DNA of 64,000 nt from Amoebidium appalachense (GCA_963693365.1 CAVNZM010000017.1:992001-1056000), one strand, 5' to 3'. Numbered from the stretch's first letter, positions 21,953 through 38,810 are shown. The notes: a model not told the origin generated them from the sequence alone. A program made the numbers and translations.

Positions 21953-22064
21953 AACCCACACCCCGACAGCCCCCACTACCACCTCCGCAACACATTCTAC
22001 CCCCCTCTTTCCCTTCCCTGTAACACAACCTACACCCTCCTTTCCTTCCTTGCACACTAACACA

Positions 22065-22098
<34 letters not shown>

Positions 22099-23144
22099 TT
22101 CCTCCCCTCTCCCCCCCCTCTCCCCTTCCCCTTCCCCTCCCCCCCGGCGCAGTGTGATGGTTGAGCAGTACAACGTGCTTGGAGCGATGTGTGAGCTCCT
22201 GGGCCTGCCCCTGGAAGCCAAGGCCCTTCAGGTGATCTTGGACGGTTTGGACCGCCTGCTCAAGGTTGGGGCTCAACTGACCACCCCCGACGGGCTTAAC
22301 CCCTATGCCGTGGCTATGGAGGAATGTGGGGGTCTGGATAAGGTTGAACACCTGCAGAGCCACGAGAATGAGAAGGTATGGAGAGGGAGGTGGGGATGGG
22401 GGTGTTTTTTTTTTCTTTTTTTTTTTTTTTCTCTTTTTTTCTTTCTTTCTTTTGGTGGTGGTGGTGTGTTTGTGTGTGTGTGTATGTGGGGGGGGGGAGG
22501 GGGGGGGGATGTGGGGGTTGGATAAGGTCGAACGTCTGCAGAGCCATGAAAATGAGAAGGTATTGGTGGGGGGGGGGGGGGGGGGGTTTCTTTTTTTTTT
22601 TTTTTTTTTTTCTCTTTTTTTCTTTCTTTCTTTTGGTGGTGGTGGTGTGTTTGTGTGTGTGTGTGTATGTGGGGGGGGGGGGGGGGAGGGGGAGGGGGGG
22701 GGGGGGGAGAAAAAATGGGTGGGGAGAGGGGGGGGGGGGGTTTCCTTCTTTTTTGGGGGGGGGGGGAGGAGGGGGGGTGGGTTGGTAGTGTGTGTGTGTG
22801 GGGGGGGGGGGGGGGGGGGGGGTAAGGTACCTGGGTGGGTGGGTGGTTGTGAAGGGCCGGCGTGGAGCTATTTCTCATGTTAGCAGCGTGTAAGTGTGCT
22901 TCTCTCAGTCAAATATTGCTAACCACCTGACTTCCTTCCTCCTTGCTTTTCACACACACACACACGTACACACGCTAACACACACGCACACATACACACG
23001 CAGGTTTACGAGCGTGCACACGAGATGATCACGAAGCACTTTGGCACGGAGGACGCATCCGAGCTTGCACCCGAGGCATCGGGCAACCAGTACACGTTCA
23101 ACCCCAACCAGCAGAACGGGCCCAGCTCTGGCTTCAACTTCTAG
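13964..23144 (+). CDS. Importin subunit alpha (karyopherin alpha), 11 exons
   Basis: The adaptor that binds nuclear localisation signals and importin beta for import through nuclear pores. Exons: 13964-14185, 14470-14569, 15131-15222, 16585-16716, 17791-17979, 18533-18696, 19302-19380, 20091-20216, 21122-21249, 22153-22375 and 23004-23144. All are GT-AG, phases agree, and the sum is 531 codons plus TAG, the usual family size. The importin-beta-binding domain lies at about residues 18-52 ([21 protein letters not shown]). Armadillo repeats follow with the Trp/Asn ladder: [66 protein letters not shown] and [12 protein letters not shown]. The C-terminus ends in GFNF. Introns carry partial copies of exon edges, described separately. 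The ATG follows AACAAAACAGAAA and is the first in frame. Confidence 0.97.
14738..14875. repeat. Poly(G)-rich segment of importin intron 2
   Basis: Several G runs (about 14771-14787 and 14860-14871) within A/G-rich sequence in the intron between exons 2 and 3. No gene content is seen. Confidence 0.8.
16021..16130. repeat. (CA)n followed by poly(C) in importin intron 3
   Basis: (CA)n at 16021-16076, then C runs to 16128. They lie in the 1.36-kb intron between exons 3 and 4, which is CA-rich from 15360 to 16240. The last 250 bp are T/C-rich unique sequence ending in CCGCAG. Confidence 0.9.
16724..17060. repeat. Poly(G) and (TG)n at the start of importin intron 4
   Basis: Immediately after exon 4 the donor reads CAG|GTGTGTGTGTGG and runs into about 38 G residues. 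A (GT)n array follows at 16917-16990. The 3' half of the same intron has C runs at 17563-17581 and 17666-17709, so the two ends could base-pair in the RNA. Confidence 0.9.
17623..17646 (+). pseudogene. Partial duplicate of importin exon 5 start
   Basis: After a good acceptor (CTCCTTTTTTCCAG) come 24 nt reading AVWAVGNM, then GTGAGA, a usable donor. The true exon 5 starts 168 bp later after TTTCAATTTTCCAG with [10 protein letters not shown]. The copy matches exon 5 in 20 of 24 positions, and similarity continues weakly past its donor. If spliced in, it would add eight residues in frame. It is either a decaying tandem duplicate or a tiny alternative exon. A weaker third trace may lie at 17309-17335, after CTTCAG. 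Confidence 0.6.
18061..18112. repeat. Poly(C) run of about 50 in importin intron 5
   Basis: One of the longest C homopolymers in the window, just downstream of exon 5. A second C run (18343-18370) follows, running straight into (CA)n and then the exon 6 decoy acceptor. Confidence 0.95.
18394..18441 (+). pseudogene. Partial duplicate of importin exon 6 start
   Basis: After a (CA)n-CAG acceptor, 48 nt match the first 48 nt of exon 6 (18533-18580) at 39 positions. They read [16 protein letters not shown] against [16 protein letters not shown] in the real exon. The reading frame stays open past the match to a TGA. No donor follows, so it is a decayed copy or decoy acceptor. A still weaker copy may lie at 18166-18205, again after CACACACAG. 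Confidence 0.75.
18850..18898 (+). pseudogene. Partial duplicate of importin exon 6 end, donor lost
   Basis: This repeats the last ~47 nt of exon 6 (GTGCTGGAGGCGGGG, GTGCAAGAGGCT) plus the first intron bases. The copy carries CAT|CTACGTG where the real exon has GAT|GTACGTG, so its donor GT is gone. It lies 154 bp after the true exon end, in G-rich repeats. Confidence 0.8.
19141..19172 (+). pseudogene. Second duplicate of importin exon 6 end, strong donor
   Basis: This repeats the last ~32 nt of exon 6 (GTGTTTCGCAAGAGGCTCTACGAGCTGCACAT in full, split here as GTGTTTCGCAAGAGG + CTCTACGAGCTG) and is followed by GTAAGT, a better consensus donor than the GTACGT of exon 6 itself. It lies about 450 bp into intron 6, so exon 6 has at least two downstream edge copies. 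Confidence 0.7.
19831..20090 (+). repeat. Triplicated 3' splice region of importin intron 7
   Basis: Three successive copies of the segment that ends intron 7: about 19841-19897, 19937-20011 and 20027-20090. Each runs through TAGATAATCTCTTTT- or ACATTATCTCTTTT-like sequence to ACTGGCT-x-GTGTCAG or TTGGCTCTACGTCAG. Copies 1 and 2 end CAG|GTAAGC, joining an acceptor directly to a donor. Copy 3 is the true acceptor, followed by exon 8 (GTTGTGCTG). A run of about 33 A residues (19904-19936) separates copies 1 and 2. Confidence 0.8.
21319..21457 (+). repeat. Dispersed intronic repeat, copy in importin intron 9
   Basis: A member of a repeat family whose core reads GAGGATGGGCTCTGCTTATG, continues TTGAATGTTTGCCTTTGCAT, then TTCCGCATTCAA, and ends in a C-tract. 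It is nearly identical along about 140 bp to the copy at 58967-59107 in another gene. Confidence 0.85.
21479..21735 (+). repeat. Three-copy tandem repeat in importin intron 9
   Basis: Three units of about 100 bp (21479-21545, 21580-21646, 21684-21735, each with a trailing poly(C) run). They share GCCCTCCCTGCCCCATCCC, TTTTGTTCCCGACCCC and ACATGCATACATCCCC. The third copy is diverged (TCCACATCCC, then a T run). Confidence 0.85.
22508..22690 (+). pseudogene. Tandem duplicate of the importin exon 10/intron boundary
   Basis: The last 50-odd nt of exon 10 (22324-22375) plus about 130 bp of the following intron are repeated 185 bp downstream. The exon part is 22508-22559, with GTCTGCAGAGCCATGAAAA and a donor GTATTG in place of GTATGG. 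The intron part repeats a T-run/CTTTCTTTC/GGTGGTGGTGG/(GT)n block. Substitutions are few, so this is the youngest edge duplication in the gene. Confidence 0.85.
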
Positions 23145-24465
23145 ATGCTTCCGTGTGTTCACATGCATACGACATAGTGTGTTCACATACGACATAGTGT
23201 GTTGCACGTGACGACATTATGGCATAATTTTGGTTGGTGCACATACGACATACTTCGTCTTGGTTTGCTGGACATTACACGACATTGTTTTGTCGCACAT
23301 TACTACATGTTGTTTTGTTACACAATACGACAACAAGCTTGTTATACATACGACATATGGTTTGTTGCACATACGACATTGTAAGACAACGTTTTGTTAC
23401 ATTAGTACCCTTAGGTTATGGGGTTATGATTGCTCGCCTTATAATGCATTGCGTGATGTTTGGTTTCTAGCAGACACACATGTAACCTACATCCATCAAA
23501 CATATGCATCTTGCTTGCGAATGCGTGATTTTTAGTTATTTTTTCTCCCTTTCGCATTTTTTGTTTTCTGTAGACATTTTTTTTTGGAAAATGGAATGGA
23601 AAATTGAAAGAGAAGGAGAATTGGAAAAGGAATGGAAAGCGAATAGACTGAAAATCTTAAATAATAGAGAAGGTTGTGTGTATAGGGATAGGGTACGCGA
23701 AAGTCTAGAATTAATAATCCTGATTGAACAGAATGGAATAGAATTGGAGAGAAAGATTAGAACAGACGGAAAGAAACGGGAAGATAGAAAGGAAAAATAA
23801 GGAAAACACCGGAAAAGAGAAGGAAATCCGGATCCGTTATGTTTGTGCACTAGCAACACACACACACACTGCGTGAATGCATACTGCCCGTACATACGAA
23901 TGCTTGCTCCGGGAGCGTGGTGCCCCGGGGGGCTTTTGCTTCTGCTCTTGCAAATGCACAATAAATTGTAATGAGTCGTTTATTTCCCCCCAAAAGAACT
24001 TCGAAAGGGCTCCCGTGTATACGTATCCCCCCCCCTTCCCTCCCTCCCTCCCTTCCTAGGTATACCGGTTGGGACACACAAGTGTGAAACTTGAAACACA
24101 TGCACACACACACACACACACACACCCCACCATCACTACCCCTCCACGGACCCACCACTCAACCATGTTCACTCACCAACCCACACAAATTCCGTGGTAA
24201 CTTATCGTCTGAGACACCATTAGTAGTCGGTGACTGTGTGCACACGTGTAGTCGTTTAGGCAATGTGAATTTGTGGATATGCATGGCGCCGGCATGCATT
24301 TTGGAATGTGGGCGGGAAGTTTAGGCGCACAAAAAAAGGTGTTTATAAAACAATAAAAGTAGGAATATTCCGGTCCCAACTTTTTTGGTTGTTTCTAACA
24401 ACGTTGCAACCTTTTTCTTTTTTCGCCGCAATATATATACTTCTATGTGGCATGCGTCCGACCTC
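23145..24465. other. Region downstream of importin alpha
   Basis: From 23155 to 23390 the sequence repeats CACATACGACAT-like units with TTTTGT spacers, a degenerate tandem array in the importin 3' flank. At 23574-23800, after a strong acceptor (TTTTGTTTTCTGTAG), a reading frame with ATG at 23592 encodes a K/E-rich segment (MEWKIEREGELEKEWK) to a stop, with AATAAA near 23961. It could be a terminal exon, but nothing identifies it. The rest is unique AT-rich DNA and C/T tracts. Confidence 0.4.
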
Positions 24466-25981
<1,516 letters not shown>

Positions 25982-25999
25982 GGGGAACCCCAACTAATT

Positions 26000-28090
26000 G
26001 ATTTCTCTTTGTAGTCTTTATGGTGTCTCGTAGAGAAAGTAAGGGCCTGATATATAGTCATCACCCGACATCTATGTACGTGATCATGATATACCGCTGA
26101 GGGGATATTCCGAGCAAAAACCCCCCATACCTGAGACTGGTTTCTCTTTGCCTCGAGTAAACGTTTTCTTTTGACTGGATTTATTCGACGGAAAGATATG
26201 CAAGTATGCCCGGCATACTGAGAAGACAATAAAAACTTCACGAGTTATCCAGTAACAAGTGCATACTGAGATACCTGAACACTGTGTGAAAATCATATAA
26301 ATACTCAATGTGACGACCAACAGAATTCAACAAAAAGTCTAAAGTGTTCACATTGCCAGCTAGTGTAGCAGACACCCGTAGGGAAAGAGGTAAAACGCGA
26401 CGTAAAAACTCACACCTATCAACATGCTTGCGATTAAAAAGTTCAGCACAAAAGTGGCACCAGCGGCGATGAAAACAAGAATTACTGGCAGCGCCACTGC
26501 ACAACTTCCCAGGCAATATCAACATCAGAGCACCATACAGACTTATCTACTACCGGGGTGGTATCCATACGTACAGCAGGAGAAATGTATCCTGCCAAAG
26601 CTCCCAAAAAGCGATAATGATCAGTACGGTGTTGCCTAAGGAACATAACACATGCCGACTGAGTTTTACCTTTGATTTCTCTATCACTGAAAGAAACTTA
26701 TACTGCGTATCATGTAATAACGCGAAAAGGCAGAAAAAACAGGAAGAGAAAAGAAAGAGGGAGTGAGATAGCGAGAGGAAGAATCAGGTCGAAAGAGGGT
26801 AGGCTGAGGACATTCAGAAGTAGCGTTGGTGAATCGGGGGGGAAGAGGGATGGAGGGAGGGGGGGGAAAGAAAGCATAAAGAGGGTGACCATCAGGTATC
26901 CTAACTAAATGAAAACAAAAACGAAGAGACAATTCCTCCACACGACAAACAGCAGACGACAATCCAAACATACTGATTAAGGGAGGCACAAACCGAGTAC
27001 GAAACAAAGTGCGCAGCGCAGTACCCTGAAAATCGTCGAACTCTTTCAGCGCCACGGCCGCCTCGCGAGGTGGGGCGCAGGCCAATAGCGGAAGTCCATA
27101 TTCGAAAGTCGGCCGTAAAAAAGTTTTATGGTAGAGAAGAAGGTTCGCAGGATGGATCACAGACTCCCGTTGAAACATATTTGACACGATGTGAAGCTTA
27201 CCCTTCGCACGAGCGATCCGTGCCGTGAGGAGCTTGCGGAAATCAATACCCCGTGCAGTAAAAGGAATACCCAAATAGTCATAGAGAGTCTGAACAGGAA
27301 TAGGAAGACCGGCCAATCGAAAGGAAGTGTCTTTCGAAAAAGTAGCACACTTTGCAATTCCGACTGTCATGAGATTCTCGGTGCACCATTGATCCACCTG
27401 ACGAAGCATCTGGTGCATGACATCTTTGGTTAAGGAACAAAGAACAATATCGTCCGCAAAAAGGAGACCCGGTACACGGCGGGTAAGCAGTTGGCCAAAG
27501 GGTTCGAGGGCGCAGGCTAAATCGTCAATGAAAACGTCAAACAACAACGGACTCAGGAGGGACCCCTGCAGAAGATCCCGAGAACGGGAAAAACCGGGTG
27601 TTAATGTTCCATTGACCGCCGCTCGTCCACGAGTGGTATCGAACAACGCTTGCAGAAGACGGCCAAAGGGGGCTGGTAAGCCCCGCATAGCCAGCTTATG
27701 CCATAACAAACCAGTGGGTACGGTGTCGTAGGCGATGGAGACAACGTGTGGAGAGCCAGAAGTAATGGATTCATGGAGTAACAGACTGTGAGTATAACAC
27801 GAATAGGCATACGAAAGCCCCCTTGAAGGGAAGAAAGACGGAACACGGCGTTTAAAGAATCGTCGGTGGTAAACGCGCGAAGCATGCAACCCTCGAAGAG
27901 CCGACGAAAAACGTTGGTAAGTGTGACGGGACGAAAGTCGTTAATGACCGGCCCCTGTGATACCTTCTTACGAACGGGCGTAACGATTGTGTCAAGCCAC
28001 GAATTTGGAATAAACCCGAGTTCGAAAAAAGCCGAGTAAACAGCTTAAACCCCGGAGGATATACAATGGATCGATCCGAAGTCAGAAACA
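26000..28090 (-). mobile_element. Decayed LINE (non-LTR retrotransposon), minus-strand copy
   Basis: The reverse transcriptase reads from about 28090 down to 26700. An early domain (DFRPVTLTN, near 27930) is out of frame with the main body. The body shows LLQGSLLSPLLFDVFIDDL, the catalytic LLFADDIVLCS, and TLYDYLGIPF, then PTFEYGLPLLACAPPREA. Further down, in other frames, lies a C-terminal CHFCAELFNRKHVDRC segment, similar to the CCHC motif near the C-terminus of R2/Tad-type LINEs, and NVNTLDFLLN. Frameshifts and stops make it a pseudogene. It belongs to the same family as the plus-strand copy at 24466-25980 and faces it tail to tail. An endonuclease was not recognised. Confidence 0.8.
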
Positions 28091-28770
28091 AAGTTTGGCA
28101 AACGCTCGTTCAAGTTGCTCCCCCCCCCCCCCCCCCCCCCCCCCCCTTCCCCTTCCCCCGAAGTTCACGGCCGTGTTCCCTAGGCCTCCCTCAGAGTCTC
28201 CCCCAGGCCCGGTCCTGACCTGGGGAGCCTCCACGTGCACTGTGACGCCGTGACATGTCACGCATGCATATATATGCACACACAACACACACAATATTTC
28301 GTGTACGTACCGTGACACACACGTGCACACTTGAACCGAGGAATTTAGCCTAGCAGCAGCACATATGCAAAATAATCGGTCGACGTCAGAATTATAAGTT
28401 AGTCCCTCCCGGCCCTGCGGCCCTCTCCTCCACACCGCGTGTCCCCTCCCCGGGCCCGGCCTCCCCGCCCCTCGAGCTCCCCCCTCCCCCCCCCCTCGCC
28501 CCCTCCCCTCCCCCCCCCTCCCCTCCCCTCTCCTCCCGGGATCTCCGAGTCCCCCCGGGGCCCGCCCTCCCCTCCCCCCCCCCCCCCCCCCCCCCCCCAA
28601 ACACACACATGTACACACACACCGTGACACACACGTGTACTCGCACACACGCACACACGCACACACGCACACGCCCACACACGCGCACACGCACACACGC
28701 ACACACGCACACACACACACACACACACGCACACACGCACACGCCCACACACGCACACACGCACACACGG

Positions 28771-28839
<69 letters not shown>

Positions 28840-29217
28840 TAAAAAAAAAAAAAAAAAAGAAATGAAGAAAGACAAAGCCTTCGAAGTTCGGATCTGGCTG
28901 GCGATCGAGCGCGATCATGATTCGCCCGAGTACGAAACCTCGGGTGTTCTGGGCACCGTCTCCGGCAGTACTAGTCTAAACTGGCAGTCATCTGACATGT
29001 AGCTGGGGCCCGGAAAAGTTCCGTTCCGTAGTGTCACGCAAGCTACTTTTTTAGCTGGTTTTTCAGTGTCCCCGGCCGTGCTGGGCTGATAGTCCTAGCG
29101 GCAAAGCAAACAGCAGTCAACGCGCAATTTCGTCTCCGTTCTTTGTTCCCGACCTGATTTCGAAAGCCGCAGTCAAGACTCTGCACCGTGTGGACGAGCG
29201 ACCCCAAACACTGCATC
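28091..29217. other. Repeats and leader upstream of the AKAP17A-like gene
   Basis: Poly(C) at 28121-28146, GC-rich unique DNA, C runs at 28576-28598, interrupted then pure (CA)n at 28640-28836, and an A run. From 28857 to 29217 the DNA is unique and probably holds the promoter and leader of the AKAP17A-like gene. In-frame stop TGA at 29155-29157 bounds its first coding exon upstream. No TATA box or other coding sequence was recognised. Confidence 0.4.
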
Positions 29218-35033
<5,816 letters not shown>

Positions 35034-35036
35034 CCC

Positions 35037-35075
<39 letters not shown>

Positions 35076-35378
35076 ACCACCACCACCCCCCCCCCAAAAA
35101 AAAATAGTCTCACTTGACATAAATTAAACAAAAGGAGCTTCTTTGAGTTTAGGGGCTGCTACTACCTGGGGGCAATGTTAGGGAAACGGGTTGAAGAAAT
35201 GAAACTTCGATAGCACGCGTGTTCATGTGTGTCAAGGTGTATGTGTATACATTAAACATTCTCTCACAGTTGGTGTGGGTATACTGACTGAGTGGACAGA
35301 GATCTATTTTAAGCCCAACCCCCCCACACACACATTCACGTACGTACACGCGCGCGCGCACGCATGCACACACACACA

Positions 35379-35416
<38 letters not shown>

Positions 35417-36100
35417 TTTGATCCCATAATAGTGCATGTTCTATTTTTTTATTTTTTTGTCAACATTTTTTCTTCTTGTTCCTTTTTGCCTAGGCCAGCT
35501 TTGATTTCGTTTTCACGTTCCAAGTCTATGCACGTATGATATGCACGTCGTCACATCTTGTAAGTAGACCAAGTGGTTAGCTATGCCATCAATGTGATGA
35601 CATGGATAGTGACTGTGTAATACTGGCTGTAATAAAGAGTCCATTCAGAGTTCCTTGGTCCCATGGCCCCTCATGAGATGTACGTGCTTCCAGCTAATCT
35701 TGCATGATTATCCCAGATAGAGATATAGATATTTCATGTAGTATGTCTACTGAGCACCTATAGCCGCTCCTCGCGGCAGCTGGGATCGGACACGGCGCGA
35801 AATGCGCAGCACAAGGCACACTGGGGCCAACATTTGCCCAGCCCATGTTCGAGTCATGCACAGCTTCAAACCTATTCGAACCAGCCGAACCCTCCCTGGC
35901 ATATGTGACGGACACAAGCGGATCACGTTTATAATATCAGACGAGGCCTGCTTATAGTCATGACTTGCCTTGGGCGAAAAAACATTAACTACAGCCTTCG
36001 AAGAATCGGTCGGTTGCATGTTTATTGCGAAAGCCGCAGCTTGAGGATGGCTGAGAATGGGCCAGCCCAACATGCCAGCCCAACATGATCATCTTAGCTG
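35034..36100. other. AKAP17A-like 3' flank and possible retroelement remnant
   Basis: A 3' flank with poly(C), (CT)n at 35381-35412 and AATAAA near 35631, a candidate polyadenylation signal. At about 35700-36080 the minus strand is open in two overlapping frames. It reads GWPILSHPQAAAFAINMQPT, then SHDYKQASSDIINVIR, and in the second frame FEAVHDSNMGWANVG. The order and flavour suggest the RNase H region of a decayed copia-type retrotransposon with a frameshift, but this is weak and no diagnostic catalytic motif is intact. Confidence 0.3.
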
Positions 36101-36237
36101 CATGCACAGCACACTAGAAAAGCACCCTCCCTAGCTGTCATACACAGCCGTCTGTTCACACCAAGGCCTCCTAATGTTAGATCAAATACGCCTTGTTCAC
36201 ACGCGATAAACCCCAATGCCGGATAAGTGTTCTTTAA

Positions 36238-36772
36238 GATTACTCATCCCTTATCCCGGGAATTTTAGAAAATCACTCAATTAGAATGAGTGACGTGAAA
36301 GGTTACTCATCATCGCTTGCCAAAGAGTACAATTGTTTTACCCTCAAAATGGTCGTAGATAGCTGAAAATTTCTAGAATAGTAGAAAATACATGCATTTA
36401 CTTCAGCACCAAAAAATATATAGTGTTTCCTAGCAATATATTGCTCTGCGACAGCATTATTGTCCTCCGCCAGCGGTTTTTTGTACACCTTTGCCAGCAG
36501 CAGATGAGCCGCAGCCATTGACAATCAATCAAAAATCACTAATTGATGAGTAACTTTGGTCGCCAGATGAGTAACGTTGATTCAACTCGTTACCCCTTCG
36601 CGAGCGCTTATAGTAAACATACGAAAAACAGACATAAACCCGCCATAAAAATTTATGAGCGTGTTCTCAACTATGAAACGCAACTTTTCTACTAATTGAT
36701 TAAGGGCACCTTGCGCGCCGGCACAAAAAATGCTGAGCGCCGCAAAGTTGAGCGTTGTTTAAAGTTACTCAT
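36238..36772. promoter_or_regulatory. Cluster of GTTACTCAT/ATGAGTAAC motifs upstream of the bZIP gene
   Basis: Five close copies of a 9-10 bp motif: GATTACTCATC at 36238, GGTTACTCATC at 36301, GATGAGTAAC at 36545 and again at 36566, GTTACTCAT at 36764. A related AATGAGTGACG lies at 36286. The core TTACTCAT resembles bZIP sites (AP-1/GCN4 TGACTCAT and Yap-type TTACTAA). The cluster lies 0.4-1 kb upstream of a TATA box for the bZIP gene. Autoregulation is an inference. Confidence 0.5.
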
Positions 36773-37089
36773 GTTTAGGCATGGGGGGTAAAGAAACCGT
36801 TTGTTGAATCACGTGGGCACGCCTGGATCATACGGAAGCGCGAAGGGAAAACCAATCAGCGCGTTCGCCCGGGGCTTCAATCTAATTCCTTCTAGATCTT
36901 GATAAAAACAGCTTGATAGATAAGAATGATGAAGCACATAAATAGAAAATTTAGGAGATAGATGGTTCCATGACTTTTTGGGAAGCTTTATGTGTGGGAG
37001 CATTAGGGTGCTTTCTGTTGTTGGTTACCTTTTAGTGATAAGACGGTGAATAGATGTTTACACCTCTCTGCTTTTCTAAAGTATTTCAT

Positions 37090-37183
37090 CCAATCGGAGG
37101 GCGCACCCGATCACGGCGACGTGGCTGAAGATTATCTTTCCGTTTTGTGAGTCCTACACCAATGGCCTCTTTCTGCTATAAAT
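37090..37183 (+). promoter_or_regulatory. bZIP gene core promoter: CCAAT boxes and TATA
   Basis: CCAATCGGA at 37090, ACCAATGG near 37158, and TATAAAT at 37177-37183 (GCTATAAATGC). This spacing is that of a classical CCAAT/TATA promoter and predicts transcription starting near 37205-37215, about 400 nt before the bZIP start codon. Confidence 0.55.
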
Positions 37184-37260
37184 GCAAAACTTTAAAGCCG
37201 CTGATCAAACTTCTAAGGTGAGCCAAAATCACGCAAATAACCAATTGACATATTTCATAC

Positions 37261-37502
37261 ATGCGGTTCTGAGTCATGACAGCGGTGTTACAGTCTTGGG
37301 GGCGCGCCAGAACGGCCACCTCATATCAGGGCTTTTTTGAAGGTTATACGCGAAACATACAAAAAAGTTTAGTTTTAGAGTATAGGCAGGGCTGCAAAGT
37401 CAGGGTTCCGCTTGTTTGGTCGAGAAATTTCATGCATGGTCTTTAAGTTGTATTCATAGGTGAACTTGGCGATTCGATTTACTCTTCTTAAAACAGATGC
37501 CC
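37261..37502 (+). promoter_or_regulatory. Upstream ORFs in the bZIP leader
   Basis: If transcription starts near 37210, the leader holds a three-codon uORF (ATG CGG TTC TGA, 37261-37272), a 56-codon uORF (37276-37446), a seven-codon uORF (37436-37459) and ATG CCC TAG (37497-37505) before the main ATG at 37611. Against this, AAG|GTGAGC near 37218 and CTTCTTAAAACAG ending at 37496 could bound a leader intron that removes the first three. Confidence 0.4.
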
Positions 37503-37610
37503 TAGTGAAACCTGTCAAGACATTGTTTTCTCCATTTCACGCGTGTCTGTAGTGTCACACAAAAGGTCCGTTTGTATCACTCTCTAATATAATTACGTTA
37601 GCCCTAACGA

Positions 37611-38810
37611 ATGCACCACCATACCATTTTCTCCCATCACTTATACATAAACATGAGTACAGGTGCAGCAGAATGCCTTGCCCCCCACTTCTACGGGGGG
37701 TACCACCCATCCACCCTTCTGACAACCACAACCATACACACCCCATCCACAAAAACCGAATATGAGTTATCCATACACCAAAAGGCGGCAAAATCACTTA
37801 GCAAGAAACTATTTAAGTCGAAGGCCCGGAACTCCCTTTCTCGCCTCTCATCTCCTCCGTCCAATCAAACATCATACACAAGTACGCGAGATGCACACAC
37901 CACACAAAAAGTGCCCGGGACGGAGGTGAACCCTCAAAAAAGTGCCATCCAAACCCCAACTCTTCATGGTTATCCCGCTATGGGTGGCATGCACTTTGGC
38001 TCCCCCATAACATCGTTTTCAGCACCCGTTATGAATGAAGACACCAACTTCCACGCTTCAATGTCGGATTTTGTAAACGGGACGGTACCGGAATTTCCCG
38101 ATTTCACAACGGCAGCAAACACCCCCCCAGGTACAAATAACGTGTCTTTGGGCACCACACCGGATTTCTCTTTCAGCCCACTACCACCGGTAGACTTCCA
38201 ACCTCAACATTCGAATGACGTGCTGAAAAATGAGGCCACTGGAGAGAACAACGGTGAGCAAACGGGGGATGAGCTGGGGGGTGAGCTCTCGCACGGGGAC
38301 AAGCGAAAGCGGAATTGTGTGGCGAGTGCGCGGTTCCGTCAGAAGAAAAAACAAGAAATGCAGATGTTGGAAGAGATAGCCACCCGGAAGACGGAGGAGT
38401 GCGAAAAGTTGACGCAGGAAGTGAAAATGCTGCAGAATGAGATACACTACCTCAAGCAGTTTATGCATTTGAGCGCCGTTTCGGGGGGGAATAATGTTAA
38501 CACCGCCATGCTCCAAAACCAAACCATGGCAGCGCAAATGGCTGCCTACATGGCTGCAATGGCCCAACCTCAATTCAACGCACCGGCACCAGCGCCCACA
38601 GCATCAAACGACGCGCAAAACCTACTCCTTGCAACATTGGCGGCAAGTACTTTTTCTATTGGTTTGACCTCCACCGCCTCAACCTTTGCGGCACCTGCAC
38701 CCCTTCCACCCGTGAGCAGTGGGTCATCTCTTGGTGATGTGTCTTCGATGGGAAGCATGTTTGCGGGTATGAATGGGTATGGATATATGCCTACCGGGTA
38801 TCCTAATTGA
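37611..38810 (+). CDS. bZIP transcription factor, CYS3/GCN4-like, intronless
   Basis: A DNA-binding regulator of 399 aa in one exon. The basic region is at about residues 231-249: KRKRNCVASARFRQKKKQE, with the invariant Asn (N235) and Arg (R243) at the N-x7-R spacing. A zipper follows with L253, L267, L274 and L281 in heptad register; K260 breaks one position. The SARFR core is the form seen in fungal CYS3/MetR and GCN4-type factors. The flanks are low-complexity: Ser/Thr/Pro-rich N-terminus, and Ala/Gln/Met- and Pro-rich C-terminus (MAAQMAAYMAAMAQPQF). The first ATG is taken; a second in-frame ATG (37653, MSTGAAE) could be the real start. Regulated targets are unknown. The motif cluster and uORFs upstream suggest control by stress or nutrients, as in GCN4/ATF4, but that is inference. 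Confidence 0.85.
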   Translation: MHHHTIFSHHLYINMSTGAAECLAPHFYGGYHPSTLLTTTTIHTPSTKTEYELSIHQKAAKSLSKKLFKSKARNSLSRLSSPPSNQTSYTSTRDAHTTQKVPGTEVNPQKSAIQTPTLHGYPAMGGMHFGSPITSFSAPVMNEDTNFHASMSDFVNGTVPEFPDFTTAANTPPGTNNVSLGTTPDFSFSPLPPVDFQPQHSNDVLKNEATGENNGEQTGDELGGELSHGDKRKRNCVASARFRQKKKQEMQMLEEIATRKTEECEKLTQEVKMLQNEIHYLKQFMHLSAVSGGNNVNTAMLQNQTMAAQMAAYMAAMAQPQFNAPAPAPTASNDAQNLLLATLAASTFSIGLTSTASTFAAPAPLPPVSSGSSLGDVSSMGSMFAGMNGYGYMPTGYPN

